From Acidimicrobiaceae bacterium (GTDB lineage Bacteria > Actinomycetota > Acidimicrobiia > Acidimicrobiales > Ilumatobacteraceae), in contig CANHST010000005.1 of the NCBI GenBank assembly GCA_947463235.1, positions 1 to 34,730 of the forward strand: DNA of 34,730 nt, in the 5' to 3' direction. The translations under genes and the position numbers were made by a program. The notes under the pieces were generated by a model. That model saw only the letters and a program-made list of their open reading frames with translations, was not told where the DNA came from and did not search any database. Shown one piece after another: positions 16,869 through 23,980 of the stretch. Within the stretch, counting starts at the first letter, position 1; each line of letters opens with the position of its first letter.

Positions 16869-18026
16869 ATGACCGTTCCGTCACGCGACGACTTCCTGCT
16901 CGACCCGACGATCGTCTTCCTCAATCATGGCTCCTTCGGAGCAGTGCCTCGTGGGGTGTTCGCTGCGTATCAGGAGTTACAGATGCAGATGGAGCGCAAC
17001 CCGGTGGAGTGGCTCGGCCGTCGCGCCGATTCGCTGCTGGCGGACGCACGACTTCGGCTCGCCTCGTTCGTTGGTGCATCGGCAGACGACGTGGTGTTCT
17101 TCCCTAATCCAACGACGGCGATCAACATGGTGGTGAACAGCCTCGAGTTGCATCGAGGCGACCAGGTGGTCACCACCGACCACGAGTACGGAGCGATGGA
17201 CCGAACGTGGCGAAAGCGCTGCGCCACTGCGGCTGCCGAGTACGTGCGTGTTCCGATTCCCTTGCCGGTCACCTCCGCTGCCGACTTCATCGAACGAGTG
17301 TGGGACAGCGTCACGCCACGCACAAAGGTGTTGTTCCTGAGCCACATCACCAGCGCCACGGCGCTGATCTTTCCGGTGCAGGAGCTGTGCCGACGAGCGC
17401 GCTCGGCGGGAATCCTGGCTGTGGTCGACGGGGCTCACGTGCCCGGTCACATCGCGCTCGACGTGGAAGAACTCGGCTGCGACATCTATACCGGTGCCCT
17501 CCACAAGTGGGTGTGCGCACCGAAGGGAAGCTCGTTTCTTTGGGCACGTCGCGAGGTGCAGTCCATGCTGCAACCACTGGTGGTGAGTTGGGGATGGGAG
17601 AGCGACCATCCAAGTGGCTCGGAGTTCGTGGACCATCACGAGTGGCAGGGCACTCGCGACCTCTCGGCGTTTCTCGCCACCTCTGCAGCCCTCGACTTTG
17701 TTGCGTCACACGAATGGTCTGCCGTGCAGGCTGACGGGCATCGTCGAACGATGGCCACGAGGCTGGCGGTGAACGAACTCACCGGTCTGGAGTCCATCAG
17801 CCCGGATGAGCCGATTGATCACGAGTGGATCGGCCAGCTCGCATCCATCCGTCTCCCGCAAGCCGTAGACGTGGTGGCATTGCAGCAGCGCCTTTTCAAC
17901 GAGTACCGAGTGGAGGTGCCGGTGCATCGATGGGGGAATCAGCCATTGCTGCGGGTGAGTTTCACGGCTCACAACACCGACGCCGACGGTGAGGCGTTGG
18001 TGGCAGCGCTGCGGGCGGTGCTCTGA
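16869..18026 (+). CDS. Class V aminotransferase, isopenicillin-N-epimerase-like
   Basis: 385 residues, fold type I PLP enzyme. Seen: LNHGSFGAVP at 18-27 (typical of the epimerase-like branch), FFPNPTTAINMV, TTDHEYGAMDRTW, D187 in VVDGAHVPGH, and the PLP lysine K213 in GALHKWVCAPKGSSFLW. The C-terminal small domain ends in RWGNQPLLRVSF. This branch includes epimerases, cysteine-desulfurase-like enzymes and ergothioneine/hercynylcysteine lyases, so the reaction cannot be fixed from sequence alone. The catalytic Cys loop of true cysteine desulfurases is not seen. The next gene begins 20 bases on but has its own -10 box. Confidence 0.87.
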   Translation: MTVPSRDDFLLDPTIVFLNHGSFGAVPRGVFAAYQELQMQMERNPVEWLGRRADSLLADARLRLASFVGASADDVVFFPNPTTAINMVVNSLELHRGDQVVTTDHEYGAMDRTWRKRCATAAAEYVRVPIPLPVTSAADFIERVWDSVTPRTKVLFLSHITSATALIFPVQELCRRARSAGILAVVDGAHVPGHIALDVEELGCDIYTGALHKWVCAPKGSSFLWARREVQSMLQPLVVSWGWESDHPSGSEFVDHHEWQGTRDLSAFLATSAALDFVASHEWSAVQADGHRRTMATRLAVNELTGLESISPDEPIDHEWIGQLASIRLPQAVDVVALQQRLFNEYRVEVPVHRWGNQPLLRVSFTAHNTDADGEALVAALRAVL

Positions 18027-18033
18027 CAACGAG

Positions 18034-18039
18034 TATCGT
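18034..18039 (+). promoter_or_regulatory. -10 box (TATCGT) for the amidohydrolase-Rieske-EamA operon
   Basis: Seven bases before the ATG, in the 20-bp gap after the aminotransferase gene. It marks a transcription unit of three coupled genes. Confidence 0.5.
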
Positions 18040-18046
18040 CGCCCGC

Positions 18047-18919
18047 ATGGGGATGCCACTCGACGTGGGCGTGATCGATCTGATGCTCGGCATTCCCGAG
18101 CCGGGCCAACGCGAACTTTGGTACTCGTTCCTGCGACCGAATCTTCGCGATCAGGAGAGCCAGGGCATGGCGATGCCCGCGCAGTACATGTTCAAGGACA
18201 TTCCGGAACAGCCCACCGACGCCGACATGATCGCGATCACCCTCGACCAGATGGATGGCCACGGCATCGACCGGGCGCTCATCGGATGTTCGCTCGACGG
18301 CGGTATTCAGAACGACGCTTTGCGGAGCCACCCGGACCGCTTCTTCGGTTGTCTGCACGTCGACCCAAATGGGGGAGTGCAGGTGCTCCGCGACATTCAG
18401 CGAGCCCACGACGAGTTCGGCATCAAGGGCGTGTCGCTGTTTCCCAGTGGGTGCAATCCGCCACTGCCGATCAACGACAAGCGGATGTATCCCGTGTACG
18501 CCAAGTGCGCCGAGATCGGGCTGCCGGTGCTGTGTTGCGTCGGCGTTCCCGGTCCGCGCCTGCCGATGGCACCGCAGCATGTCGAACTCGTCGATGAGGT
18601 CTGCTGGTACTTTCCGGAGCTCACCTTCATCATGCGTCATGGGGCCGAGCCGTGGACGGAACTGGCTGCCAAGCTGCTGCTGAAGTGGCCCAACCTCTAC
18701 TACTCCACGAGCGCGTTCGCTCCGAAGTACTACCCGAAGGCGATCATCGACTTCGCCAACAGCAGGGGAGCGGACAAGGTGATGTACGCCGGGTACTTCC
18801 CGATGGGTCTCAGCCTCGATCGGATCTTTGCTGAACTGCCCCAGGTGCCGCTTCGAGACGAAGTGTGGCCGAAGTTCCTGCGACACAACGCAGCACGGGT
18901 CTTCGGGCTGCCCGCATGA
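18047..18919 (+). CDS. Amidohydrolase-2-like protein lacking the usual metal ligands
   Basis: 290 residues with the amidohydrolase_2 (ACMSD-like) TIM-barrel pattern: DQMDGHGIDRALIG, RFFGCLHVDPNGG, GIKGVSLFPSG, FIMRHGAEPW, PNLYYSTSAFAPKYYP and DEVWPKFLRHNAARVFGL. Enzymes of the family bind zinc through an N-terminal HxH, two further His and an Asp in a GSDxP motif. Here the N terminus is MGMPLDVGVIDLML with no HxH, the expected His in the KLHP strand is LFPSG, and the Asp site reads MYAGYFPMG. Only the His of RHG remains. It may be a non-metal enzyme or a binding subunit. The last bases overlap the Rieske start (ATGA), so the two are made together. Confidence 0.8.
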   Translation: MGMPLDVGVIDLMLGIPEPGQRELWYSFLRPNLRDQESQGMAMPAQYMFKDIPEQPTDADMIAITLDQMDGHGIDRALIGCSLDGGIQNDALRSHPDRFFGCLHVDPNGGVQVLRDIQRAHDEFGIKGVSLFPSGCNPPLPINDKRMYPVYAKCAEIGLPVLCCVGVPGPRLPMAPQHVELVDEVCWYFPELTFIMRHGAEPWTELAAKLLLKWPNLYYSTSAFAPKYYPKAIIDFANSRGADKVMYAGYFPMGLSLDRIFAELPQVPLRDEVWPKFLRHNAARVFGLPA

Positions 18920-19869
18920 GCAGGTTCCCTTGGCCCGTTCCGTTCGGCTGGTTCGCGGTCGCATGGTCCGACCATGTGTCCAGCGGCGGCGTGGTGCCGT
19001 ATCGCGCATTCGGACGCGATCTCGTGATCTGGCGCGACGAGCGCGGTGAGGCGCACCTCCAGGATGCGTACTGTCCGCACCTTGGCGCTCACCTCGGCCA
19101 CGGCGGCACCGTCAGCGACTGCGAGATCGTCTGCCCGTTCCACGGTTGGCAGTTCGACACCAACGGCCGCAACACGTGCATTCCCTACAGCGAGCGCACG
19201 AATGGCAAGGCTCGTCTTCGCACCTATCCGGTGCTGGAGCGCAACGGTCTGGTGATGGCGTGGTACCACCCCGACGACGAAGCACCGTTGTGGGATATTC
19301 CGATCGTCGACGAATTCGACCTCGGTAACGAGGAGTGGGCTCCTCCCGTGAGTCGATACTTCAGCATCGACACGGCGTGGCAGGAGATGGCGGAGAACGG
19401 CGTCGATGCAGCGCACTTCCGCTACGTGCACGGCACCGCAGAGGTTCCAGTGCTCGAACGCTACGAGCCCAACGGGTTCAGATCGCACATGCGGTCGAAG
19501 CAGTTCTTCGTGACCCCGCGGGGAAACGTGGAAGGTCGCATCGATTCCGATGCATGGGGTCCTGGCTTCAGCGTGGTCCGCTTCGGAGGCATCGTCGACA
19601 CCGTGTTGCTCGGCTGTGCCACGCCCATCGAGACAGACCGGTGCGAGATGCGGTTCACCTTCACGGTTCGTCGCTTTGCCGACGACCGGGCCACTTCGGC
19701 GGTAGGGGAGGCTGCGATCAATGAGATCTCGCGCCAACTGCTGCAGGACAAGCCGATCTGGGAGAACAAGGTGTACATCGATCGGCCGGCACTCGCCGAC
19801 ACCGACGGCCCATTCCTGCAGTTCCGCCAGTGGGCGGCGCAGTTCTACGCCGACGTGCCGTCCCCGTGA
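18916..19869 (+). CDS. Rieske non-heme iron oxygenase, alpha subunit (KshA-like)
   Basis: 317 residues. The Rieske [2Fe-2S] site is C53-P-H55 ... C73-P-F-H76. The catalytic iron site is in the motif ENGVDAAHFRYVHG, with N161, D164, H167 and H172. The overall size and the DAAHF context fit the ring-hydroxylating/KshA branch, which acts on steroids, bile-acid or related hydrophobic rings. It needs a separate ferredoxin reductase, none of which is encoded nearby. The ATG overlaps the upstream stop by four bases (ATGA), and the EamA gene overlaps its end (GTGA), so three proteins are coupled. The substrate is unknown; transporter and barrel protein in the same operon suggest a small imported molecule. 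Confidence 0.92.
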   Translation: MSRFPWPVPFGWFAVAWSDHVSSGGVVPYRAFGRDLVIWRDERGEAHLQDAYCPHLGAHLGHGGTVSDCEIVCPFHGWQFDTNGRNTCIPYSERTNGKARLRTYPVLERNGLVMAWYHPDDEAPLWDIPIVDEFDLGNEEWAPPVSRYFSIDTAWQEMAENGVDAAHFRYVHGTAEVPVLERYEPNGFRSHMRSKQFFVTPRGNVEGRIDSDAWGPGFSVVRFGGIVDTVLLGCATPIETDRCEMRFTFTVRRFADDRATSAVGEAAINEISRQLLQDKPIWENKVYIDRPALADTDGPFLQFRQWAAQFYADVPSP

Positions 19870-20702
19870 CGCTGGCGCTCACCTTTGCGGTGACGGCTGC
19901 GCTGCTGCTCGGTGCGTCCGACTTCTTTGCTGCTCGCTCGGCCCGCACCACGCCCTCCGTCACGGTCACACGAACAGCTGTCGCCACGAGCGTCTCGCTG
20001 TCGCCGTTGCTGTTGCTCTTGGTCGAGTGGGAGTGGGTAGCGCATGACGCAGTGATCGGTGCGTTGTCGGGGCTCTTCATGATCGGTGGCTTGATGCTGC
20101 TGTACGAGGGTTACGCCGTTGCCCGCATGGGCATCGTTGCCCCGCTGGCATCGGTGCTGCTCGCAGTCGTGCCGGTGTTGTGGGACATCGTCAATGGGGT
20201 TCGGCCCGGCGCTACAGCGGCAGTGGGTATGGGCCTTGGTCTTGTCGCGCTCGTCCTCACGTCGTACACGCCCGGTGGTTCCGGCAGCGTGACGATGGGA
20301 GCTGTGCTGGGCGTCACCAGCGGCGTCGCGTTCGGTATCGCCTTCACGCTGATGGGGGAGGTCAGCAAGGCGAGCGGTCTGATGCCGGTGGTGCTGCAGC
20401 GTCTGGCGGGCCTCGCCATGCTCACCACGATCGCCCTGTTCCGAACGGATCCGTTCTTCGCCCGAGGAGTTGGGCGCCGATATGCGATGGGCGCCGGCCT
20501 GTTGGGCCTCTTTGCGATCGGCTCGTTGCAATTGGCGTTCCAGCGCGGCGACACCGGACCGGTGTCGGTTGCGTCGTCGCAGTTCGCCACCGTCGCGGTG
20601 ATCCTCTCCGTAGTGTTCAACCGGGAACGAATGCGGTGGTGGCAGGCGCTCGGGGTTGCGGCCACGGCGGTCGCCGTCGCACTCATCGCGCTCGGCGGAT
20701 AG
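19866..20702 (+). CDS. EamA/DMT-family transporter
   Basis: 278 residues with about ten hydrophobic segments in two repeats, as in drug/metabolite transporters of the EamA type. The first repeat opens FAVTAALLLGASDFFAARSAR; the second holds GVTSGVAFGIAFTLMGEVSK and ends VVFNRERMRWWQALGVAATAVAVALIALG, a typical C-terminal EamA block. A GTG start is chosen because it overlaps the Rieske stop (GTGA); an earlier in-frame GTG would lie within the Rieske gene. Direction and substrate are unknown. Its coupling to the oxygenase suggests it moves the oxygenase's substrate or product. Confidence 0.88.
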   Translation: MTLALTFAVTAALLLGASDFFAARSARTTPSVTVTRTAVATSVSLSPLLLLLVEWEWVAHDAVIGALSGLFMIGGLMLLYEGYAVARMGIVAPLASVLLAVVPVLWDIVNGVRPGATAAVGMGLGLVALVLTSYTPGGSGSVTMGAVLGVTSGVAFGIAFTLMGEVSKASGLMPVVLQRLAGLAMLTTIALFRTDPFFARGVGRRYAMGAGLLGLFAIGSLQLAFQRGDTGPVSVASSQFATVAVILSVVFNRERMRWWQALGVAATAVAVALIALGG

Positions 20703-20705
20703 CGT
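20700..20705 (+). promoter_or_regulatory. -10 box (TAGCGT) for the FKBP gene
   Basis: It starts on the TAG stop of the transporter gene, eight bases before the ATG. Confidence 0.4.
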
Positions 20706-20713
20706 GTGCCGCC

Positions 20714-21085
20714 ATGTCCGACAAACCCGTAATCAGCATTCCTGAGGGCGAGCCGCCCGCCGACCTCGAAACCGACGACTTGGTCGTGGGCGAGGGTGCC
20801 GAGGCCACCGTCGGCAAGCGCGTGGTCGTGCACTACGTCGGCGTGTCGTGGAGCACCGGCCAGGAGTTCGATGCCAGCTGGGACCGTGGTTCGGCATTCG
20901 ACTTCCGCCTCGGTGCCCGCGAGGTCATCGAAGGCTGGGAGAAGGGTGTGAAGGGCATGCGCGAAGGCGGTCGCCGTCGCATCACCATTCCGCCGCACCT
21001 GGGCTATGGCAGCCGTGGCGCCGGGGGAGTGATCAAGCCGGGGGAGACCCTCGTGTTCGTGGTCGACCTGGTCGCTGTCCGCTGA
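20714..21085 (+). CDS. FKBP-type peptidyl-prolyl isomerase
   Basis: 123 residues, a single cytoplasmic FKBP domain with no signal peptide. Seen: VVVHYVGVSWSTGQEFDASWDRG, FRLGAREVIEGWEKGVKGMREGGRRRITIPPHLGYGSRG and PGETLVFVVDLVAV. The residues lining the FK506/proline pocket (Y, F/W, D, V-I, W, Y) are all in place, so it should be active in protein folding. The ATG at 20714 follows the -10 box. A longer frame upstream is the transporter gene read out of frame. It ends nine bases from the convergent LysM gene. Confidence 0.95.
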   Translation: MSDKPVISIPEGEPPADLETDDLVVGEGAEATVGKRVVVHYVGVSWSTGQEFDASWDRGSAFDFRLGAREVIEGWEKGVKGMREGGRRRITIPPHLGYGSRGAGGVIKPGETLVFVVDLVAVR

Positions 21086-21089
21086 GGAC

Positions 21090-21103
21090 GGCGCTCAAGC
21101 GCC
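21090..21103. terminator. Short GGCGC-TCAA-GCGCC hairpin between convergent genes
   Basis: A five-bp stem covering the nine-base gap between the FKBP and LysM genes and the end of the latter. It is weak, with no T-run; it is listed because it is the only candidate terminator there. Confidence 0.3.
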
Positions 21104-22402
21104 AATGAGGCGGCGAACGCCGACGATACGGGTCGTCGAGAGGCGACCTTCACGCACCACGTCACCGGTGCGGGGTGCCTGCACCCAGGTGGTGGCGCTG
21201 GTTGCGATGCCCACATGGTTCACCACACCGGAGCCCGGGGCGGACTCGAGAAAGACGAGGTCGCCGGGCCGAATCGCCTCGGTGGTCCAATCGACGACGG
21301 TCCCGAAGGCGATCTGAGCGCCGGAGTAGTGCGGCAGGTCGGTGCCGATCTCGGCGTAGGCGGCAAGCACCAGGCCGGAGCAATCGAAGGTGTTCGGACC
21401 GGCGGTGTTGAACTTGTAGGGCTTGCCGATCTGGGCCCGAGCGAAGGCCAGCACCGTGCGGACGTCCTTCGACAATGACGCATCACCAGCAGTCGATACG
21501 GTGGCCTCCGGCAGGTGGCCGCCGGCGGGAACGACCAGTGCCATGCCCGGGGTGATGGTGCTCGAGACGCTCAGCGAGTTCGCCGCGAGCAGGCTCGGCA
21601 GCGAGACGCCCAACTTCTGAGCGATGCCACCCAGGTAGTCGCCAGCGACGACGGTGTACTTCGGCGTCGGCTTCGACGCGGTGGGCTTCGGAGCCGCGAG
21701 CGGCGCCGCGGCGGGCTGCTTGGCGCCCTTCGGCAATGTGAGTGCCATGCCGGGATAGATCAGGCTGCTGGACGACAGCCGGTTCGTTGCGAGCAGCGAG
21801 GTGAGGCTGACACCGAATGACTGGGCGATGCCGCTGAGCGAGTCGCCAGACTCCACGGTGTAGGTGGCGGGCTTCGCAGCAGCGGGTGCCTTCGCTGGCG
21901 CCTTCGACGGAGCCTTCGGCGTGCGGGTGGCGGTGGGCAGCTTGCCACCGGCGGGCACGATCAGCTTCATGCCCGGGAAGATCAAGCTGTTCAGCGAGAG
22001 TTGGTTCGCCGTGAGTAGTGCACGGATGGACACACCCAGCCGATCAGCGATGCCAGTGAGGTAGTCGCCCGAGGCAACGGTGTACTGCGTATCAGCAGCG
22101 GAGGTGTCGGTGGCCGGTGCGCTCTTGGCCTTCGTGGATGCAGTGCCGGTGGTGGGGGCCACCAACTGCTGACCGGGAAGGATCACGCTGTCGATCGTGA
22201 GGTGGTTCGCCGTCAGCAGCTGCTTCATGCTCACGTTGAGCTTCACAGCGATACCCGAGAGATAGTCGCCTGCGACGACCGTGTAGGTGGAGTGCTGCGC
22301 CCCCGATGCCTTCGGTGCGGCGAGGACAGGTTCGGCCACCATCGACATGGTGGTGGCCAGGCAGACGCCGGTCATGAGAACCACACGGTGCAAGCGAAGC
22401 AT
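21095..22402 (-). CDS. Cell-wall hydrolase with four LysM domains and NlpC/P60
   Basis: 435 residues, secreted. Signal peptide 1-29 (MLRLHRVV..., cleaved near LAA-PK). LysM peptidoglycan-binding repeats at about 40-82, 107-149, 181-224 and 249-291, each YTV.(A/S)GD.L.GIA; the linkers are Ala/Pro/Lys/Thr-rich. The C-terminal NlpC/P60 endopeptidase (about 312-435) has C341 (FDCSGLVLAAY), H396 (VNHVGIA) and a polar third residue near Q408. It would cut stem peptides during growth or division, like RipA/B. The ATG at 22402 begins a proper signal peptide; an upstream in-frame ATG would add a charged stretch in front of it. Confidence 0.93.
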   Translation of the reverse strand: MLRLHRVVLMTGVCLATTMSMVAEPVLAAPKASGAQHSTYTVVAGDYLSGIAVKLNVSMKQLLTANHLTIDSVILPGQQLVAPTTGTASTKAKSAPATDTSAADTQYTVASGDYLTGIADRLGVSIRALLTANQLSLNSLIFPGMKLIVPAGGKLPTATRTPKAPSKAPAKAPAAAKPATYTVESGDSLSGIAQSFGVSLTSLLATNRLSSSSLIYPGMALTLPKGAKQPAAAPLAAPKPTASKPTPKYTVVAGDYLGGIAQKLGVSLPSLLAANSLSVSSTITPGMALVVPAGGHLPEATVSTAGDASLSKDVRTVLAFARAQIGKPYKFNTAGPNTFDCSGLVLAAYAEIGTDLPHYSGAQIAFGTVVDWTTEAIRPGDLVFLESAPGSGVVNHVGIATSATTWVQAPRTGDVVREGRLSTTRIVGVRRLIGA

Positions 22403-22418
22403 GTCTCTCTCATCGGTT

Positions 22419-22459
22419 GGTTGAGGGTTAGACTTTACGCCTGATCTCAACTCTCAACC
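22419..22459. promoter_or_regulatory. GGTTGAG...CTCAACC inverted repeat in the divergent LysM / Lys-tail gap
   Basis: GGTTGAG (22419-22425) and CTCAACC (22453-22459) are inverted, with imperfect extension inwards (GGGTTAGA against TCTCAACT). It lies 17-57 bases before the LysM gene start, where its promoter should be. Candidate regulator site. The rest of the gap to 22580 has an AT-rich patch (22474-22508) and no clear second promoter. Confidence 0.4.
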
Positions 22460-22579
22460 ATAGGCGCAGGTAAAGGCTTGAAAATTTCTTGCCAAACGGA
22501 CTCTTTTTGCCCACTGCCCTTCTCGAGCAAGCTGCACTGCAGCGTGCCGTGGGATGATGCAACGAGAGAGGGGTGTGGT

Positions 22580-23284
22580 ATGGCTGGCACAACGGTGACC
22601 GACGAGGCGAAGCTTTCGGCAATGGTGGAGTCCATCTGGGAGCACCGCGAGGAATTGGCCCGGATGGCACAGGAGTTGCCACGTCTGCTGCAGGAGACCG
22701 GCGCCCAGATGCGTGATGCCGGCGTTCGGGCTCAGCAGGCCAGCGCCTACCTGGAAGGCGATGTGCGCACATTTGCGGGCCACGCTGCGGACATGCTCGA
22801 GGCAGCAAAGCACCAGCTCCTTGCGGTGTTGCACGCCCTTGAGAAGGGTGGCGGGATGCTGAAGAACCTCCCCTTCATCGGCGATATGGGCAAGATGATG
22901 GGCGATCAACTGGGCGCCATCGGTGAAGTGGCCGACAACCTCGACCAGGTCGGGCAGAAGGTGCGAGGTCTCGGTGACCGCCTGGGAAACGTAGGGGAGG
23001 ACCTGCACCAGATGGGCGCCTCGCTCCTCGGCAGCGGCGAAGGATTGAGCTCCTACGGCGCCCCTCCTGCTCCGGTGCAGCGTGCGGGCGCCAAGAAGAA
23101 GGCAGCATCAACGGCAGCCTCCACAACGACGTCGAAGTCTGGAGCGAAGAAGAAGGGCCAGGTCAGGCCAGCGGCTGCGACGGTGACCAAGGCCGAGCCG
23201 AAGAAGAAGGCGTCCGCTGCCAAGGCCGACAGCTCGAAGAAGAAGAGCGCTCCGAAGCAGACGGGCTCGAAGAAGACCCGTTGA
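22580..23284 (+). CDS. Coiled-coil protein with long Lys-rich tail
   Basis: 234 residues, unknown function. Residues 8-90 are charged and amphipathic helix (ESIWEHREELARMAQELPRLLQETG). Residues 90-155 contain Gly-spaced heptads (IGEVADNLDQVGQKVRGLGDRLGNVGEDL) like an apolipoprotein or phasin surface helix. Residues 168-234 are a disordered basic tail with repeated KKK (GAKKKAAS, AEPKKKASAA, SSKKKSAP). The architecture parallels PhaF (phasin helix plus histone-like tail), which ties storage granules to DNA, and the smaller gene at 9821-10321. The ATG has a modest GAGAGGGG ribosome site. An open frame runs 34 codons further upstream but has no start signal or conserved look. Confidence 0.7.
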   Translation: MAGTTVTDEAKLSAMVESIWEHREELARMAQELPRLLQETGAQMRDAGVRAQQASAYLEGDVRTFAGHAADMLEAAKHQLLAVLHALEKGGGMLKNLPFIGDMGKMMGDQLGAIGEVADNLDQVGQKVRGLGDRLGNVGEDLHQMGASLLGSGEGLSSYGAPPAPVQRAGAKKKAASTAASTTTSKSGAKKKGQVRPAAATVTKAEPKKKASAAKADSSKKKSAPKQTGSKKTR

Positions 23285-23321
23285 GCAGGTTCGGAGAAAA
23301 CTGACATAACGAGGATTATGG

Positions 23322-23348
23322 GCGTTCCGCCGGGAAACCGAGGAACGC
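23322..23348 (+). terminator. Two-part hairpin after the Lys-tailed gene
   Basis: GCGTTCC-gc-CGG-GAAA-CCG-a-GGAACGC: a 7-bp outer stem, a small internal bulge and a 3-bp inner stem capped by GAAA. It lies 38 bases after the stop. No T-run follows; likely a U-poor terminator. Confidence 0.55.
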
Positions 23349-23568
23349 ACTGTGGCTCCAACTGAGGTTGCCGAAAGCTTGTCGCCGGCTCGCAGGGTGC
23401 ACCTCGTCATGTGAGTCCTCGACTCGCTGTCAGCCGGGATCGCCTGCCTGCCGTGCTGGCGCCACGCCTCGTCACTCGTCAGGAATCTCCCTGGGTGCCC
23501 TCTGGCCTGGTGTCACCGCTTCGGGCTGGAATGTCGCCCCTCTCCCCGCACCCACCGGTCGCCATCGC

Positions 23569-23584
23569 TTTCGTCATGACGAAA
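23569..23584. repeat. Palindrome copy 1: TTTCGTCATGACGAAA
   Basis: A perfect 16-bp palindrome located 19 bases beyond the stop codon of the zinc-finger gene. It is identical to copy 2 at the other end of that gene, 394 bp away centre to centre. Confidence 0.9.
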
Positions 23585-23602
23585 CGGATGGTGGCGGATG
23601 CA

Positions 23603-23971
23603 CTACGGACGCGGGCCGAGCTCTCGGTCGCGCAGTGGTCCGGCGGCCTCGCGGAGCCAGTCGACGATCTCGGCGAGTTCAGCTGATGAGGGTCTGGCGC
23701 CGGCGCTGTGCAGGTCGCGTTCGGCATCGTTCACAGCGCAGGCCAACACGTACAGCTGATCGTGCAGGGTGTCGAGTTCGCTCTTGGTGATCACCAACTC
23801 GTGTTCGCTGAGTTGCAGCTCGCGTGCTCGTTGCTGGCCGACCCAATGCCACTGTCGGCACGCCTGGGAGCAGAACTGTCGTGGGCGACCGGTGGCCTGC
23901 GGCGGCAGCACCCTTCGACACCACTTGCACCGCGATCGATCCGGATGCTCCACGGCGGCATCTTTCGTCAT
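23603..23971 (-). CDS. Small zinc-finger-like protein with coiled coil
   Basis: 122 residues. C15-x2-C18 ... C34-x3-C38 in CKWCRRVLPPQATGRPRQFCSQAC, a treble-clef-like motif common in small actinobacterial proteins of unknown role, followed by RQWHW. Residues 45-95 form a likely coiled coil (RARELQLSEHELVITKSELDTLHDQLYVL). The ATG lies at the centre of palindrome copy 2, and there is no Shine-Dalgarno (only GGATCGCTAGTC upstream). It is nine bases downstream of the rpiR-type gene on the same strand. The cysteine cluster and small size suggest nucleic-acid binding; the palindrome at its own start makes autoregulation worth testing. Confidence 0.75.
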   Translation of the reverse strand: MTKDAAVEHPDRSRCKWCRRVLPPQATGRPRQFCSQACRQWHWVGQQRARELQLSEHELVITKSELDTLHDQLYVLACAVNDAERDLHSAGARPSSAELAEIVDWLREAAGPLRDRELGPRP

Positions 23972-23980
23972 GACGAAAGA
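23961..23980. repeat. Palindrome copy 2 (20 bp) over the zinc-finger start codon
   Basis: TCTTTCGTCATGACGAAAGA is perfect over 20 bp and contains the same 16-bp core as copy 1. On the minus strand its central ATG begins the zinc-finger gene (ATG ACG AAA). It fills the short junction between that gene and the upstream rpiR-type stop codon. In RNA it would fold with the AUG in a CAUG loop. Confidence 0.9.

Larger units (their letters stand above)
23285..23602. other. 318-bp gene-poor stretch
   Basis: It holds a GAAA-loop hairpin at 23322-23348 and one copy of the TTTCGTCATGACGAAA palindrome at 23569-23584 (both listed separately). An open frame on plus (23411-23686) has no ribosome site, an atypical composition and overlaps the zinc-finger gene, so I do not call it. 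Nothing else is recognised. Confidence 0.6.

Noticed and set aside
22403-22579. c-di-AMP (ydaO) riboswitch before the LysM-NlpC/P60 gene, as in other actinobacteria.
   Set aside because: The leader is short and none of the conserved ydaO blocks could be found.
23411-23686. Possible plus-strand gene of about 90 codons in the gene-poor stretch.
   Set aside because: No ribosome site or -10 box, Pro/Arg/Ser-rich shadow-like composition, and overlap with the better supported zinc-finger gene.
23569-23980. Reading the two palindromes as insertion-sequence ends.
   Set aside because: No transposase, no target-site duplication seen outside them, and each site is palindromic itself; kept only as one option in the finding.
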